Assembly (NCBI GenBank): GCA_000434235.1
Contig: FR892009.1
Span: forward strand, 1 to 11,591
DNA from: Alistipes sp. CAG:268
Lineage (GTDB): Bacteria; Bacteroidota; Bacteroidia; Bacteroidales; Rikenellaceae
Reading direction: 5' to 3'
Length of the DNA: 11,591 bases
Shown: positions 1 to 7,991 of the stretch, in pieces
How positions within the stretch are numbered: the first letter of the stretch is position 1
Layout of the letters: the number at the start of each line of letters is the position of its first letter
The notes under the pieces: model-generated
The model's input: only the letters and a program-made list of their open reading frames with translations
Database searches by the model: none
Told to the model about the DNA's origin: nothing
Position numbers and translations under genes: made by a program

Positions 1-479
1 TCGGGCCGGTCGGCGACGGCTACGCCGATGCCTCCGTATTCGTGGTCGTTCTGGATGTCGTTGCCGCTGAAGAAGAGGTAGTACCGTCCGTCATGCCGCA
101 GGATGGCCGGGGCCCAGAGGGCATACTTCACCCACGGTACCGCCTCGGTCGTGAGCACCTTCGGATGCTTGGTCCAGTTCACGAGGTCCTTCGACGAGAA
201 GGCGTCCAGATAGGTCTGGATGTTGTAGTGCTGGTGTATTGCCGAACTTTTGTGCGTGGGCCGTTCGGGAAGTTTCTCGCCCGGGGCGGCATAATAGTCC
301 GAGAGCGTGGGGAAGATCCAGTACTCGTCGTCGAAGACCACACCTTCCGGATCGGCATACCATCCGGCGAAGACGGGATTTTCGGATCGGGTCCGCTGGG
401 CGGTCCGCACCGGGCCGCAGGCTGCGGTCAGCAGCAGGGCCCCCGATGCGGCCATGAAGGGAATCATCAGTGTTTTCAT
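1..479 (-). CDS. GH43-family glycoside hydrolase, lipoprotein (N-terminal part; C-terminus lies beyond the left edge)
   Basis: The ATG is at 479-477 and the frame stays open to base 1, giving 159 residues. The N-terminus is a lipoprotein signal: Met-Lys, a hydrophobic stretch, then the lipobox LTAAC with Cys21 as the lipidated residue. No acidic run follows the Cys (GPVRTAQ), so inner-leaflet or periplasmic anchoring is as likely as surface display. The mature part opens with the first blade of a five-bladed GH43 propeller: GWYADPEGVV, where Asp43 is the expected catalytic base. Next come DEYWIFPT, the blade-end signature FSSKDLVNWTKH (residues 94-105) and LWAPAILRHDGRYYLFFSGND (121-141 region). 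The pKa-modulating Asp and catalytic Glu would lie outside the window. GH43 enzymes act mainly as alpha-L-arabinofuranosidases, beta-xylosidases or arabinanases; some have been reported to act on other furanosides. It starts 14 bases after the GH51-A stop, so it is probably cotranscribed and shares the furanoside-removal role. Family call is firm; substrate is unknown. Confidence 0.88.
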   Translation of the reverse strand, partial: MKTLMIPFMAASGALLLTAACGPVRTAQRTRSENPVFAGWYADPEGVVFDDEYWIFPTLSDYYAAPGEKLPERPTHKSSAIHQHYNIQTYLDAFSSKDLVNWTKHPKVLTTEAVPWVKYALWAPAILRHDGRYYLFFSGNDIQNDHEYGGIGVAVADRP

Positions 480-493
480 ATCGTTGTGGGTTT

Positions 494-3031
494 TCAGTGT
501 GCTACGGGAATGCGCAGGATGGTGAGCGACCGGGGCGGGCACGTGACCGGGAACTCTCCGGCCGGGACGGGCAGTTCCGACTCTTCCCCCGCGATCCTTT
601 CGGGCGCGTCGAACGAGTTCTCGTCGGTGAACGCCTCCGACGTCAGCGTGATGCGGCGGGCCGTGGGGGCTGCGGCCCGTCCGCCTTCGAGCGCAAGCGA
701 TGTCTGCCAGGGTTCGGTCCGGGCATTGACCAGTTTGACGACCAGTTCATCCGTTTCGCGGTCGAGTCCGACGGCCGCATAGTGCCTGTTCACGATCCGG
801 TGGTCGTAGGCGTATTTCAATTCGCCGTCGAGGAAGCATTTCCACCGGCTGCCCCGGATCTCGATCCGGACATCGTACCAGTGGTTTGCTTCGACGGGCT
901 CCTGGTTTCGGTAATCGAAGAGCGATACGGAGCCGTTGTCGCCGATCTCGCGGAAGAGCACCGATTCGTTGGTGTGGCTGCCCATGTCGGCCATGAAGTA
1001 GTGCCGTTCATCGCGGAATCCGAACACGACGCGGAATCCCTCCGTGCCGGACAGTTTCCTGGCCTTGAGCGAGATCGTGCAGTCGCCGGCCTGCAGACCG
1101 CGCAGCACGAGCAGCGCATCACCCGATGCCGCGGGCTGGGTCAGCGTGCCCTCTTCCGCCCTCCACGTTCCGCGAATCTGCTCCCAGCGGTCGTCGAGGT
1201 CGCTCCAGTCGGTTTCGTAGAGCGTGCGGCCGCGGCTCGTGACCTTCAACTCCCGGAACTGGACCGCCGTGTTCCCGGTGCTCAATCCGATGCACCCTTC
1301 CGGAGCCAGCGGTTCGCTCTCCTTTTCTCCGGTGATACGGAAGGGGATGTTCACGTCGGGACGGTTTTCCGAGAAGAGTTTCATGACGTGGTAGTTCGAC
1401 CGACCGTAAGACTGGGCGTTGTCGAGCACGATCAGATGGTTTGTCCCGTAGTGAGCATTGGCGATCAGCGGAGCGTAGGAGACCAGCTGCACCTTGTCCG
1501 AGTTGCGCTCCACGCCGGTCAGATAGGCAGCCTCGGCCAGCGAAGCGTAGAGGTCGGCGCGCCCGACCGCGGCGTATTCGCCGACATAGACCTTGTAGGG
1601 CGTTCGTCGCGAAAGTTTGTCGTAGACCCTGGCGTTGTTGTAGAACCAGTCCGGGGTCTCGTAGTAGTGAGGGTCGATCATCTCCACCTGATCCAGACGG
1701 TCGATGTCCTTGCTGAACATCAGTGCGGAGATCACCGTCAGCTGCGGGTAGCGCTCCTTGATCGCCTTGTGGAACCGGTTGTAGTTGGCGGCATAGCGTG
1801 CGAATACGTTCTCGTTGCCGACTTCGACATACTTCAGCGGGAAAGGTTCGGGATGCCCGTTTTTCGCCCGCTCGGCTCCCCACCGCGTAGTCCGGGCATC
1901 GCCCAGTGCATACTCTATGGCATCCAGCGCCTCCTGGATCAATTCGTCCAATGCTTCGCCCTGGACGTAATCCCCGTTGCGGAACAGGCAGGACATGCCC
2001 GCATTGCAGACAAACATGCCGTCGGCCCCGATGTCCTCGCAGAACTGCAGGAATTCGTGGTATCCGAATCCGTAGGAGCTGCGGTATCCCCACAGGTTGT
2101 ACTCTCCGGGGCGTTTCACCGGTTCGCCGATGGTCTGTTTCCAGCGCACCCGGTTCTCGAGCGTGAGCCCTTCCACGATGCATCCGCCCGGCCAGCGGAC
2201 AAATGCGGGGCGGAGCTCCTCGATGAGCGTGGCCACATCCTTGCGCAGTCCGTTGCGCCGGCCCTTGTAGGTCTCCCGGGGAAACAGGGAGACGTAATCG
2301 AGCCAGATGTTCCCTTCGTTCGGAAAGACCAGATGGAATTCGTTCCGTCTTCCGTCGGCCGATGCCGGGAGTGTCGCCGTGTAGCGCCGCCATGTCCCGT
2401 CGGCCGTGACGGGGATTGCGCAGGCAGCAACCTGGCTTCCGTCCTCAGCGACGATCTCGGCCCGGCAGCGCGTCGTGCCTTCGGCCCGGAGGTAGAACTC
2501 GAGGTCGTATTGTTTCCCGGCTTCGGTTGCGATTCCCCAGTATCCGCCGTTCACGACGTGCACCTCGCTGCGTGCGGCCTCCAGCTCCACGTGGAGGGCA
2601 TGCGGCGTCGCGTCGTTGAGCGGATAACGGTCCGTTACGGAGGATGCCGCCTGCGAACCGTCGGCGTATTGCACCCTCCATCCGGTCATCTCCAGGTCGG
2701 GGCTCCACCGGATGCGGAAGCGGTTGATCGAGTCGTTCGAGTAGCAGCGCAGGTGCGGGGCCGCGGCGTAGCCTTCGTCGTCGAGCGTGCAGCCCGACGG
2801 GAGCACTCCTTCCTCGAACCCCCGGTTGCGTATCATCTCGGCATACAGTCCGCCGTCTCCCGATCCGGTGATCTCCTCGAAGAATACTCCGTAGAGCGAG
2901 GCGGGAATCTCCGCCCCGCGTTTGCCGAGGTCGATTTCGATCCGACTTTTCGCGTGGGCCACTCCCGGGACGATGGCTGCGGCCAGCAGGCAGATGCCGG
3001 CGAGCATTTTTTTCATGGTTCGGTTATTCAT
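494..3031 (-). CDS. GH51 alpha-L-arabinofuranosidase-family enzyme with inserted lectin-like domain (copy A)
   Basis: 845 residues; predicted exo-acting removal of terminal alpha-L-arabinofuranosyl residues, in the periplasm. Residues 1-27 form a Sec signal ending AHA|KS. Met1 (3031) lies 24 bases after the GH92-A stop. Met6 (3016, MKKMLAGIC) gives a more standard signal peptide and is an equally good start. After a family-typical N-terminal segment (YGVFFEEITGSGDGGLYAEMIRNRGFE region, 47-73), residues about 80-250 resemble a CBM4/9-type module. The (beta/alpha)8 barrel spans about 258-560, with RWPGGCIVEG (279-288), the acid/base Glu407 in VGNEN and the nucleophile Glu485 in VYVGEYA. The layout resembles the plant-type GH51 subgroup (Arabidopsis ASD1-like). 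A concanavalin/LamG-like segment of about 190 residues (about 570-763) interrupts the C-terminal beta-sandwich, which resumes at VVKLVNA and includes DENSFDAPERI. This explains the length, against roughly 650 residues in plant relatives. It is paralogous to the GH51 at 5466-7982 but has a different export signal. A GH51 can also act on related furanosides. Confidence 0.93.
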   Translation of the reverse strand: MNNRTMKKMLAGICLLAAAIVPGVAHAKSRIEIDLGKRGAEIPASLYGVFFEEITGSGDGGLYAEMIRNRGFEEGVLPSGCTLDDEGYAAAPHLRCYSNDSINRFRIRWSPDLEMTGWRVQYADGSQAASSVTDRYPLNDATPHALHVELEAARSEVHVVNGGYWGIATEAGKQYDLEFYLRAEGTTRCRAEIVAEDGSQVAACAIPVTADGTWRRYTATLPASADGRRNEFHLVFPNEGNIWLDYVSLFPRETYKGRRNGLRKDVATLIEELRPAFVRWPGGCIVEGLTLENRVRWKQTIGEPVKRPGEYNLWGYRSSYGFGYHEFLQFCEDIGADGMFVCNAGMSCLFRNGDYVQGEALDELIQEALDAIEYALGDARTTRWGAERAKNGHPEPFPLKYVEVGNENVFARYAANYNRFHKAIKERYPQLTVISALMFSKDIDRLDQVEMIDPHYYETPDWFYNNARVYDKLSRRTPYKVYVGEYAAVGRADLYASLAEAAYLTGVERNSDKVQLVSYAPLIANAHYGTNHLIVLDNAQSYGRSNYHVMKLFSENRPDVNIPFRITGEKESEPLAPEGCIGLSTGNTAVQFRELKVTSRGRTLYETDWSDLDDRWEQIRGTWRAEEGTLTQPAASGDALLVLRGLQAGDCTISLKARKLSGTEGFRVVFGFRDERHYFMADMGSHTNESVLFREIGDNGSVSLFDYRNQEPVEANHWYDVRIEIRGSRWKCFLDGELKYAYDHRIVNRHYAAVGLDRETDELVVKLVNARTEPWQTSLALEGGRAAAPTARRITLTSEAFTDENSFDAPERIAGEESELPVPAGEFPVTCPPRSLTILRIPVAH

Positions 3032-3055
3032 CTCTCTTGTTTGTTGGAACGTATA

Positions 3056-5299
3056 TCAGCGTATCTCGTTGTATGGGCGGTGTGACGGGTCGCTTCCGAA
3101 TGCGCGGTTGGGTGTGGGCCCCATGACGAAGTGCAGTGAACCGCCGCGTACGATCTCCCCGTACGGGATGTAGGAGAAGGGCCACGGCCTGCCGTTGAGC
3201 TCCGCCTGCTGGATGTAGATGTTCTCCCGGGAGTTGTTCTCGGTCGTGATGACGAATCTGCGGCCTCCGGGCAGGTTCAGGGTCACCCGTTCGAAGATCG
3301 GACTGCCGAACGAATAGACGCCGCACGAGGGATTCACCTGATAGAACCCGAGCGCCGAGAGAATATGCCATGCCGACATCTGTCCGCAGTCCTCGTTTCC
3401 GATGATGCCGTCCGTGCGGTCCGTGTAGAAATGCTCCTGGACGTAGCGCACCTTTTCGGCCGTTTTCCACTGCTGTCCGGCGTAGTTGTAGAGGTAGATG
3501 ATGTGGTGTGACGGTTCGTTGCCGTGGGCATACTGACCGATCAGTCCCGTGATGTCGGCCGATGCCTGCGGCCCCATGTCGCCGCTGACCGTGAAGAGCG
3601 AATCGAGTTTCCCGGCGAATGCCCGGTCGCCGCCCATGGCCTCGATCAGTCCGTAGGGGTCCTGCGGGGTGAAGAAGGTGTATTGCCATCCGGTTCCTTC
3701 GGCGAAATATCCCGTACCGCCGTGCACCGACTGGAACGGGTCGTAGGGCGTCAGCCATGTCCCGTCCTCGAATTTCGGGCGGATGAATCGGATCTGCGGA
3801 TCGAAGTAGTGCCGCCAGTAGCGGGCCCGTTCGGAGAAGACCCGCTCCGTTTCGCGGTCGCCCGTCTTGCGGGCCATGGCCGCAATCCCCCAGTCGCCCA
3901 CGGCGTATTCCATCGCTTTCGATGTCGCTTCGAATACCTTGTCCGCCGGGATATATTCCCGGTCGAGCAGGTATCCGATCCCGTCCTGCCTGCGCAGCGT
4001 GGCCGACTGCACGGCGCATTCCAGCGCCCGGCGGGCGTCGATTCCCCGGATGCCTTTCACGACGGCGTCACTGACGATCGGCACGGCTCCGTAACCGGGC
4101 ATCTGGTTGGTTTCGCCGCCGAGCAGGGGCCATATGGGCAGTTTCCCCTGCTGGTCGCAGATCGAAAGCATCGAGTGGACCATGTCGCCCACGCGGTCGC
4201 TCTGTATGATGGTGAACCACGGATGCAGGGCCCGGTAGGTGTCCCAGCACGAGAAGGTCGAGTAGTTGGTCCGGTCCGATTTCCAGATCCGGTTGTCGTG
4301 CCCGCGAAACTCCCCGTTCACGTCGCAGTAGGTCGTCGGGGCGATCATCGTGTGGTACATGGCCGTGTAGAAGATGCGCTTCGCCCGTTCGTCGCCGGAG
4401 ACGACCTCCACGCGCCCCAGCTCCTTCTCCCAGGCAGCCCGGGCCTGCTCGGCTACCTGCTCGAAGTTCCAGTGGGGAATCTCCCGGCGGAGGTTCTCGA
4501 GGGCGTTCTCCTCGCTGACCGATGAGATGGCGACCTTGATGCAGAGCCGGTCGATCGGTTCTCCGAAGCTGACGACACCCTTCACGCCGATCCCTTCGAG
4601 CTCGTTGCGTCCGGCCGGTTCGTCGTTTTCGAAGACGAGCAGTTCGGCGATCGGCCGGTCGCTTTTCAGGGCGAAATAGATCCGGTGCTCCGGCGCCCAT
4701 CCCTTGACGATGCGGTATCCGACGAGTGTGTGCGCATCGAGCCGCCGCAGCGCCGAGGCGACCGACTGGAAGCCGTTGCCTTCATACAGATTGACGAGCA
4801 GCCGGGCCGTCTCTCCGGCCGGGAACCTGTAGCGGTGGAATGCCGTGCGGCAGGCGGCGGTCAGTTCCACACCGATCCCGTTGTCGAGCGTCAGGGCGTA
4901 TCGGTAGGGCGTCACCTCCTCGTTTTCGTGCCGGTAGTGTGCGGCGCAGCTGCCCGATATGTCCTCCTGTTCGCCGCGGCGGGTGCGTACCTCCCCGGTG
5001 AAGGGCATGATCTGGATGTCGCCCAGGTCCGTGCATCCCGTTCCGCTCAGGTGCGTGTGCGAGAATCCGATGACGACGTCGTCCGAGTCGTGGTATCCGG
5101 AGCACCAGTCCCACCCCTTGAAGATGTTCTGCGGTCCGACCTGGACGGCCCCGAACGGGACGCTGGCCCCGACGAATACGTGTCCGTGGCCGCCCGATCC
5201 GATTCGGGGATCCACATATTGCAGCCAGTTTCCCTCCCGGGCCGAACCCTGTCCGGCAAGTACGGCGGCGGACAGCAGTAAAAGGATCTGTTTTTTCAT
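3056..5299 (-). CDS. GH92 exo-alpha-mannosidase-family enzyme (copy A)
   Basis: 747 residues, the usual size for GH92 (calcium-dependent, inverting exo-alpha-mannosidases). Residues 1-20 are a Sec signal (MKKQILLLLSAAVLA...GSA|RE), so it is probably soluble and periplasmic. The N-terminal beta-sandwich begins WLQYVDPRIGSGGHGHVFVG and contains GWDWCSGYH (62-70) and FSHTHLSGTGCTDLGD (79-94). The (alpha/alpha)6 barrel carries FSCWDTYRALHP (349-360), EGTGWQYTFF with the likely general acid Glu534, HGNEPSHH (592-599), and GNEDCGQMSAW with the likely base Asp637. Residue roles come from recalled work on Bacteroides GH92 enzymes, not from an alignment made here. Two points bear on specificity: HGNE in place of the His-Glu pair I associate with alpha-1,2-mannosidases, and PQD (545-547) where copy B has PHD. 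The ATG follows a 166-base gap with no Shine-Dalgarno and an A-rich leader (GAAAAATTACGACCCA). GH51-A follows after 24 bases. The enzyme probably trims terminal alpha-mannose; the linkage cannot be told. Confidence 0.95.
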   Translation of the reverse strand: MKKQILLLLSAAVLAGQGSAREGNWLQYVDPRIGSGGHGHVFVGASVPFGAVQVGPQNIFKGWDWCSGYHDSDDVVIGFSHTHLSGTGCTDLGDIQIMPFTGEVRTRRGEQEDISGSCAAHYRHENEEVTPYRYALTLDNGIGVELTAACRTAFHRYRFPAGETARLLVNLYEGNGFQSVASALRRLDAHTLVGYRIVKGWAPEHRIYFALKSDRPIAELLVFENDEPAGRNELEGIGVKGVVSFGEPIDRLCIKVAISSVSEENALENLRREIPHWNFEQVAEQARAAWEKELGRVEVVSGDERAKRIFYTAMYHTMIAPTTYCDVNGEFRGHDNRIWKSDRTNYSTFSCWDTYRALHPWFTIIQSDRVGDMVHSMLSICDQQGKLPIWPLLGGETNQMPGYGAVPIVSDAVVKGIRGIDARRALECAVQSATLRRQDGIGYLLDREYIPADKVFEATSKAMEYAVGDWGIAAMARKTGDRETERVFSERARYWRHYFDPQIRFIRPKFEDGTWLTPYDPFQSVHGGTGYFAEGTGWQYTFFTPQDPYGLIEAMGGDRAFAGKLDSLFTVSGDMGPQASADITGLIGQYAHGNEPSHHIIYLYNYAGQQWKTAEKVRYVQEHFYTDRTDGIIGNEDCGQMSAWHILSALGFYQVNPSCGVYSFGSPIFERVTLNLPGGRRFVITTENNSRENIYIQQAELNGRPWPFSYIPYGEIVRGGSLHFVMGPTPNRAFGSDPSHRPYNEIR

Positions 5300-5376
5300 T
5301 GGGTCGTAATTTTTCGGTTGTCGGCCGTGGGCCGTTCCCGGTTGTTGTTCATGCGCTCTCCGGATGTCGGGCGGAA

Positions 5377-5451
5377 CGGCCGGTACGGCCGCCTCTGACC
5401 GTGCCCGACGCGGCGGGACGGCACGCCGTGCCGGCCGCGGCCGGCCGTCCC
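5377..5451. repeat. Cluster of GC-rich inverted repeats in the intergenic gap between the two GH92-GH51 units
   Basis: The 166-base gap at 5300-5465 is the only sizeable one in the window. It contains an outer inverted repeat, GGGACGGC (5415-5422) with GCCGTCCC (5444-5451). Nested or overlapping this are a near-palindrome GGCACGCCGTGCC (5420-5432) and a perfect 14-base palindrome CCGGCCGCGGCCGG (5431-5444). A separate 5-bp stem CGGCC/GGCCG with a 5-base loop lies at 5377-5391. As RNA these would form strong, mutually exclusive hairpins. No T-run follows on the minus strand, so a canonical rho-independent terminator is not supported. I see no TAnnTTTG-type Bacteroidota promoter element in the gap. 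A transcript stability or processing element, or a dispersed intergenic repeat, are possible roles. Confidence 0.6.
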
Positions 5452-5465
5452 ACCCCTTCCGGATG

Positions 5466-7982
5466 TTATTTTTGGACCTTGATCCTCAATACGGTGAACG
5501 ACCACGGGTCGAACGTGTACGTGAACCGGTCGGAGAATCCCTTGTATACCCGCTCTTCGGGTACAACCTTTTCGGGGTTGTCGAGCGAATTCTCGTCCGA
5601 GGGGTCGCCCGACGTGAGGACGATGGCCTTGCCGGTCCGCCCGACGGATTCCGCGCCGGCCAGTTCGATCCTGGCCGTGAAGGGCTTCTCCGTGGCATTG
5701 ACGAACTTGATGACCTCCTCACCGGTCGTCTCGTCGTATCCGGAGACGACATACTGCCTGCTCTGTTCGATCCGGGCTTCGAGCATCCGTTTCCCGTCGA
5801 GGCTGTAGGTGAAGCTGTCTCCGTGTATGTCGATGCGTATGTCATACCAGCGTCCGGTCTCTACCTGCTGCGCGATGTTGTTGGGGATTTGCGGCATGTC
5901 CGTCCCGACCATGTGCTGGAACGCCGTGGTCTGGTTGCTCCAGCCTCCGATGTTGAGCACGTATCCCGTCTCTCCCTGCATGCCGAAGTAGAGGATAAAA
6001 CCCTCGTCTCCGCTCTTTTTCCGGGCCTTCACCGATATCGAACAGTCGGAGAACTCCTCCGGCGAATCCCAGATGCTCCAACGCATCACCCCGGGGCCTT
6101 CCTGGCTCAGGGTGCCGTCTGCTGCGGACCATGTGCCCCCTTTCGGAGTCCAGCCGCGCTCCATGTCGGCCTCGATGACCCGGCCGTCGGGCAGCGTGAC
6201 CTTCAGCTCCCTGTATTCATTGTCCGTGTTCCATCCGCCCAGTCCGATGCGGCCGCTTACCTGCACGCCGTTTCGGGGCTGTTCGAATTCGGTCGCCGTG
6301 TTGTAGTCCGGACGGTTCTCGGCATACATCTTCTGGACATGGTATGACGAACGTCCCATGACGCGGTGCGAATCGAAGCAGATCAGGTTCGTCGGCCATA
6401 CCCGGTCGTTCACGTTTTCGAGCAGCGGGGCATACGACGCCATCTTCACCAGATCCGAATTGCGCTCCATGCCGGACAGGAAGGCCGCTTCGGCCAACGC
6501 TCCCAGCAGGTTGCCTCCTCCGACCTGTTGATTGACCGCATACTCTCCCACATAGACGGCATAGCCGCCTCTTTCCTGCTGGTCGAAAAGACGACTCGAA
6601 GATAGGAAAAATTCCGGTGCCACGTACCAGTGGGGGTCGATCATGTCCACCCGCTCGTGCCGGTGCTGCCCGCCCAGACCGAGAGTCGAGATGAGGGTCA
6701 GACGGGGATATTTCGCCTTGATGGCCCTGTAGAACCGGTCGTACCTCTTCTCGTAGACCGGTCCCCAGTTTTCGTTTCCGATCTCGACGTATTGCAGCGG
6801 GAACGGTTCGGGATGGCCGTTCTCGACCCGTTTGCGGCTCCATTCGGTCGTTCCGTCGCCCAATGCATAGTCGATGGCATCGAGCGCATCCTGGATGAAT
6901 GCATCGAGATCCTCCTCCCTGCAGGCATCCCCTACACGGCCCTGACAGCCTATTCCCGCATTGCAGACGAACATGCCGGCGGCTCCGATGTCTTCGCAGA
7001 ACTGCAGGAATTCGTGGTACCCGAATCCCATTGTTGCCCTGTATCCCCACGTGTCGTAGATTCCCGGACGGTTCTTGGGGTCGCCGATCGTCTTTTTCCA
7101 TTCGATGCGGTTCGAAAGGTCGATGCCTTCCACGATGCAGCCGCCCGGCCAGCGGACGAAGGCCGGATGCAGGGCCTCGAGCGTTTGCGCGATGTCGTTC
7201 CGAAGTCCGTTGATCCGGTTGCGGAACGTTTCGGGGAAGAGCGATACATAGTCCAGCAGCAGCGTCCCCGTGCCTTCGAGTTCGATGACGAACCGGGCGT
7301 GCGGATCGCTGCCCGTGGCGGTCAGCTGTCCGGTGTATTCGCACCATGTCCTGTCCGGGTCGATCGCCAGCGGCCGGTTGCAGAGCTCCGTGCCGTCTTC
7401 GGCTACGAGCTTGAGTATGGCGCGTCCCTCGAACCGGTTTCCGTTCGAGGTGTTCATCCTCAGGTAATATCCCTTCCCCTTTTCGATGTTCATTCCCCAG
7501 AATCCGCAGTTCGACAGGGCGATACGTCCCTTTTCCGGAAGCGTTACCTTAAGAGCCGTCGGACTCGCTTCGTTGAGCGGGTATTCGCGGGTCAGTTCGG
7601 CCGATGCCCCCGATCCCTCGAGCTGTTCGAACCTCCAGGCCGGAATCGGGTCCGGGTTCCAGCGGAACGACAGGTCGGGATGGGGACGTGCCCCCGTCAG
7701 GTGGTTCGTCCGGTCGGCCGGCGGAAAGATCCGGTCCCCTTTTACGGTGTACCCTTCCGGGACGGACGAGTCCTCGAATCCGCGGTTCTGGATCAGTTCG
7801 GCATAGAGTCCTCCGTCTCCCGCGTGGTTGATCTCCTCGAAGAAGATGCCGTACATCGAAGTCGGGATGTCGGCTCCGCGCCGGGCCAGGTCGATGCGGA
7901 TCGTGGCCTCGGGCTCCTCCTCGGGAGTGCAGCCTCCCGATACGAGCAGCAGGGCGGTCAGTGAGGTGAGCAGTTGTTTCAT
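5466..7982 (-). CDS. GH51 alpha-L-arabinofuranosidase-family lipoprotein with inserted lectin-like domain (copy B)
   Basis: 838 residues, predicted to release terminal alpha-L-arabinofuranose or a related furanose. The start MKQLLTSLTALLLVSGGC is a lipoprotein signal with Cys18 lipidated. It is followed at once by TPEEEPEA, an acidic stretch resembling the Bacteroidota lipoprotein export signal, which suggests surface display. The domain order matches copy A: N-terminal segment with FFEEINHAGDGGLYAEL (48-64 region), CBM4/9-like module (about 80-250, with FWGMNIEKGKGYY at 161-173), and barrel (about 256-560). The barrel carries RWPGGCIVEG (277-286), acid/base Glu404 in IGNENWG and nucleophile Glu480 in VYVGEYAV. 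A concanavalin-like insert (about 575-755) opens with SGRIGLGGWNTDNEY, and the sandwich resumes at VIKFVNA with DENSLDNPEKVVPEE. Over the 70 residues from AFVRWPGG to CNAG, copies A and B match at 54 positions by eye. The start lies 21 bases after the GH92-B stop, so the two are probably cotranscribed; the leader is A-rich without a Shine-Dalgarno. Confidence 0.94.
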   Translation of the reverse strand: MKQLLTSLTALLLVSGGCTPEEEPEATIRIDLARRGADIPTSMYGIFFEEINHAGDGGLYAELIQNRGFEDSSVPEGYTVKGDRIFPPADRTNHLTGARPHPDLSFRWNPDPIPAWRFEQLEGSGASAELTREYPLNEASPTALKVTLPEKGRIALSNCGFWGMNIEKGKGYYLRMNTSNGNRFEGRAILKLVAEDGTELCNRPLAIDPDRTWCEYTGQLTATGSDPHARFVIELEGTGTLLLDYVSLFPETFRNRINGLRNDIAQTLEALHPAFVRWPGGCIVEGIDLSNRIEWKKTIGDPKNRPGIYDTWGYRATMGFGYHEFLQFCEDIGAAGMFVCNAGIGCQGRVGDACREEDLDAFIQDALDAIDYALGDGTTEWSRKRVENGHPEPFPLQYVEIGNENWGPVYEKRYDRFYRAIKAKYPRLTLISTLGLGGQHRHERVDMIDPHWYVAPEFFLSSSRLFDQQERGGYAVYVGEYAVNQQVGGGNLLGALAEAAFLSGMERNSDLVKMASYAPLLENVNDRVWPTNLICFDSHRVMGRSSYHVQKMYAENRPDYNTATEFEQPRNGVQVSGRIGLGGWNTDNEYRELKVTLPDGRVIEADMERGWTPKGGTWSAADGTLSQEGPGVMRWSIWDSPEEFSDCSISVKARKKSGDEGFILYFGMQGETGYVLNIGGWSNQTTAFQHMVGTDMPQIPNNIAQQVETGRWYDIRIDIHGDSFTYSLDGKRMLEARIEQSRQYVVSGYDETTGEEVIKFVNATEKPFTARIELAGAESVGRTGKAIVLTSGDPSDENSLDNPEKVVPEERVYKGFSDRFTYTFDPWSFTVLRIKVQK

Positions 7983-7991
7983 GGTTGTATG

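Noticed and set aside
3032..3055. AAGAGAG just before the GH51-A ATG as a Shine-Dalgarno site
   Set aside because: It abuts the ATG with no spacer, and the other genes show no such site, as is usual in Bacteroidota.
470..3085. Very long plus-strand open frame (871 codons) antisense to GH51-A
   Set aside because: It mirrors the GH51-A gene, its translation is rich in Arg/Val/Asp with no recognisable motif, and long antisense frames are expected in GC-rich coding DNA. GH51-A has clear catalytic motifs.
5415..5451. Rho-independent terminator after GH51-B
   Set aside because: The stem is strong, but no T-run follows on the minus strand; the bases after it are GC-rich.
6630..7964. Plus-strand open frame of 444 codons antisense to GH51-B
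   Set aside because: Same codon-position shadow as opposite GH51-A; no family motif, and no room for a start signal outside the real gene.
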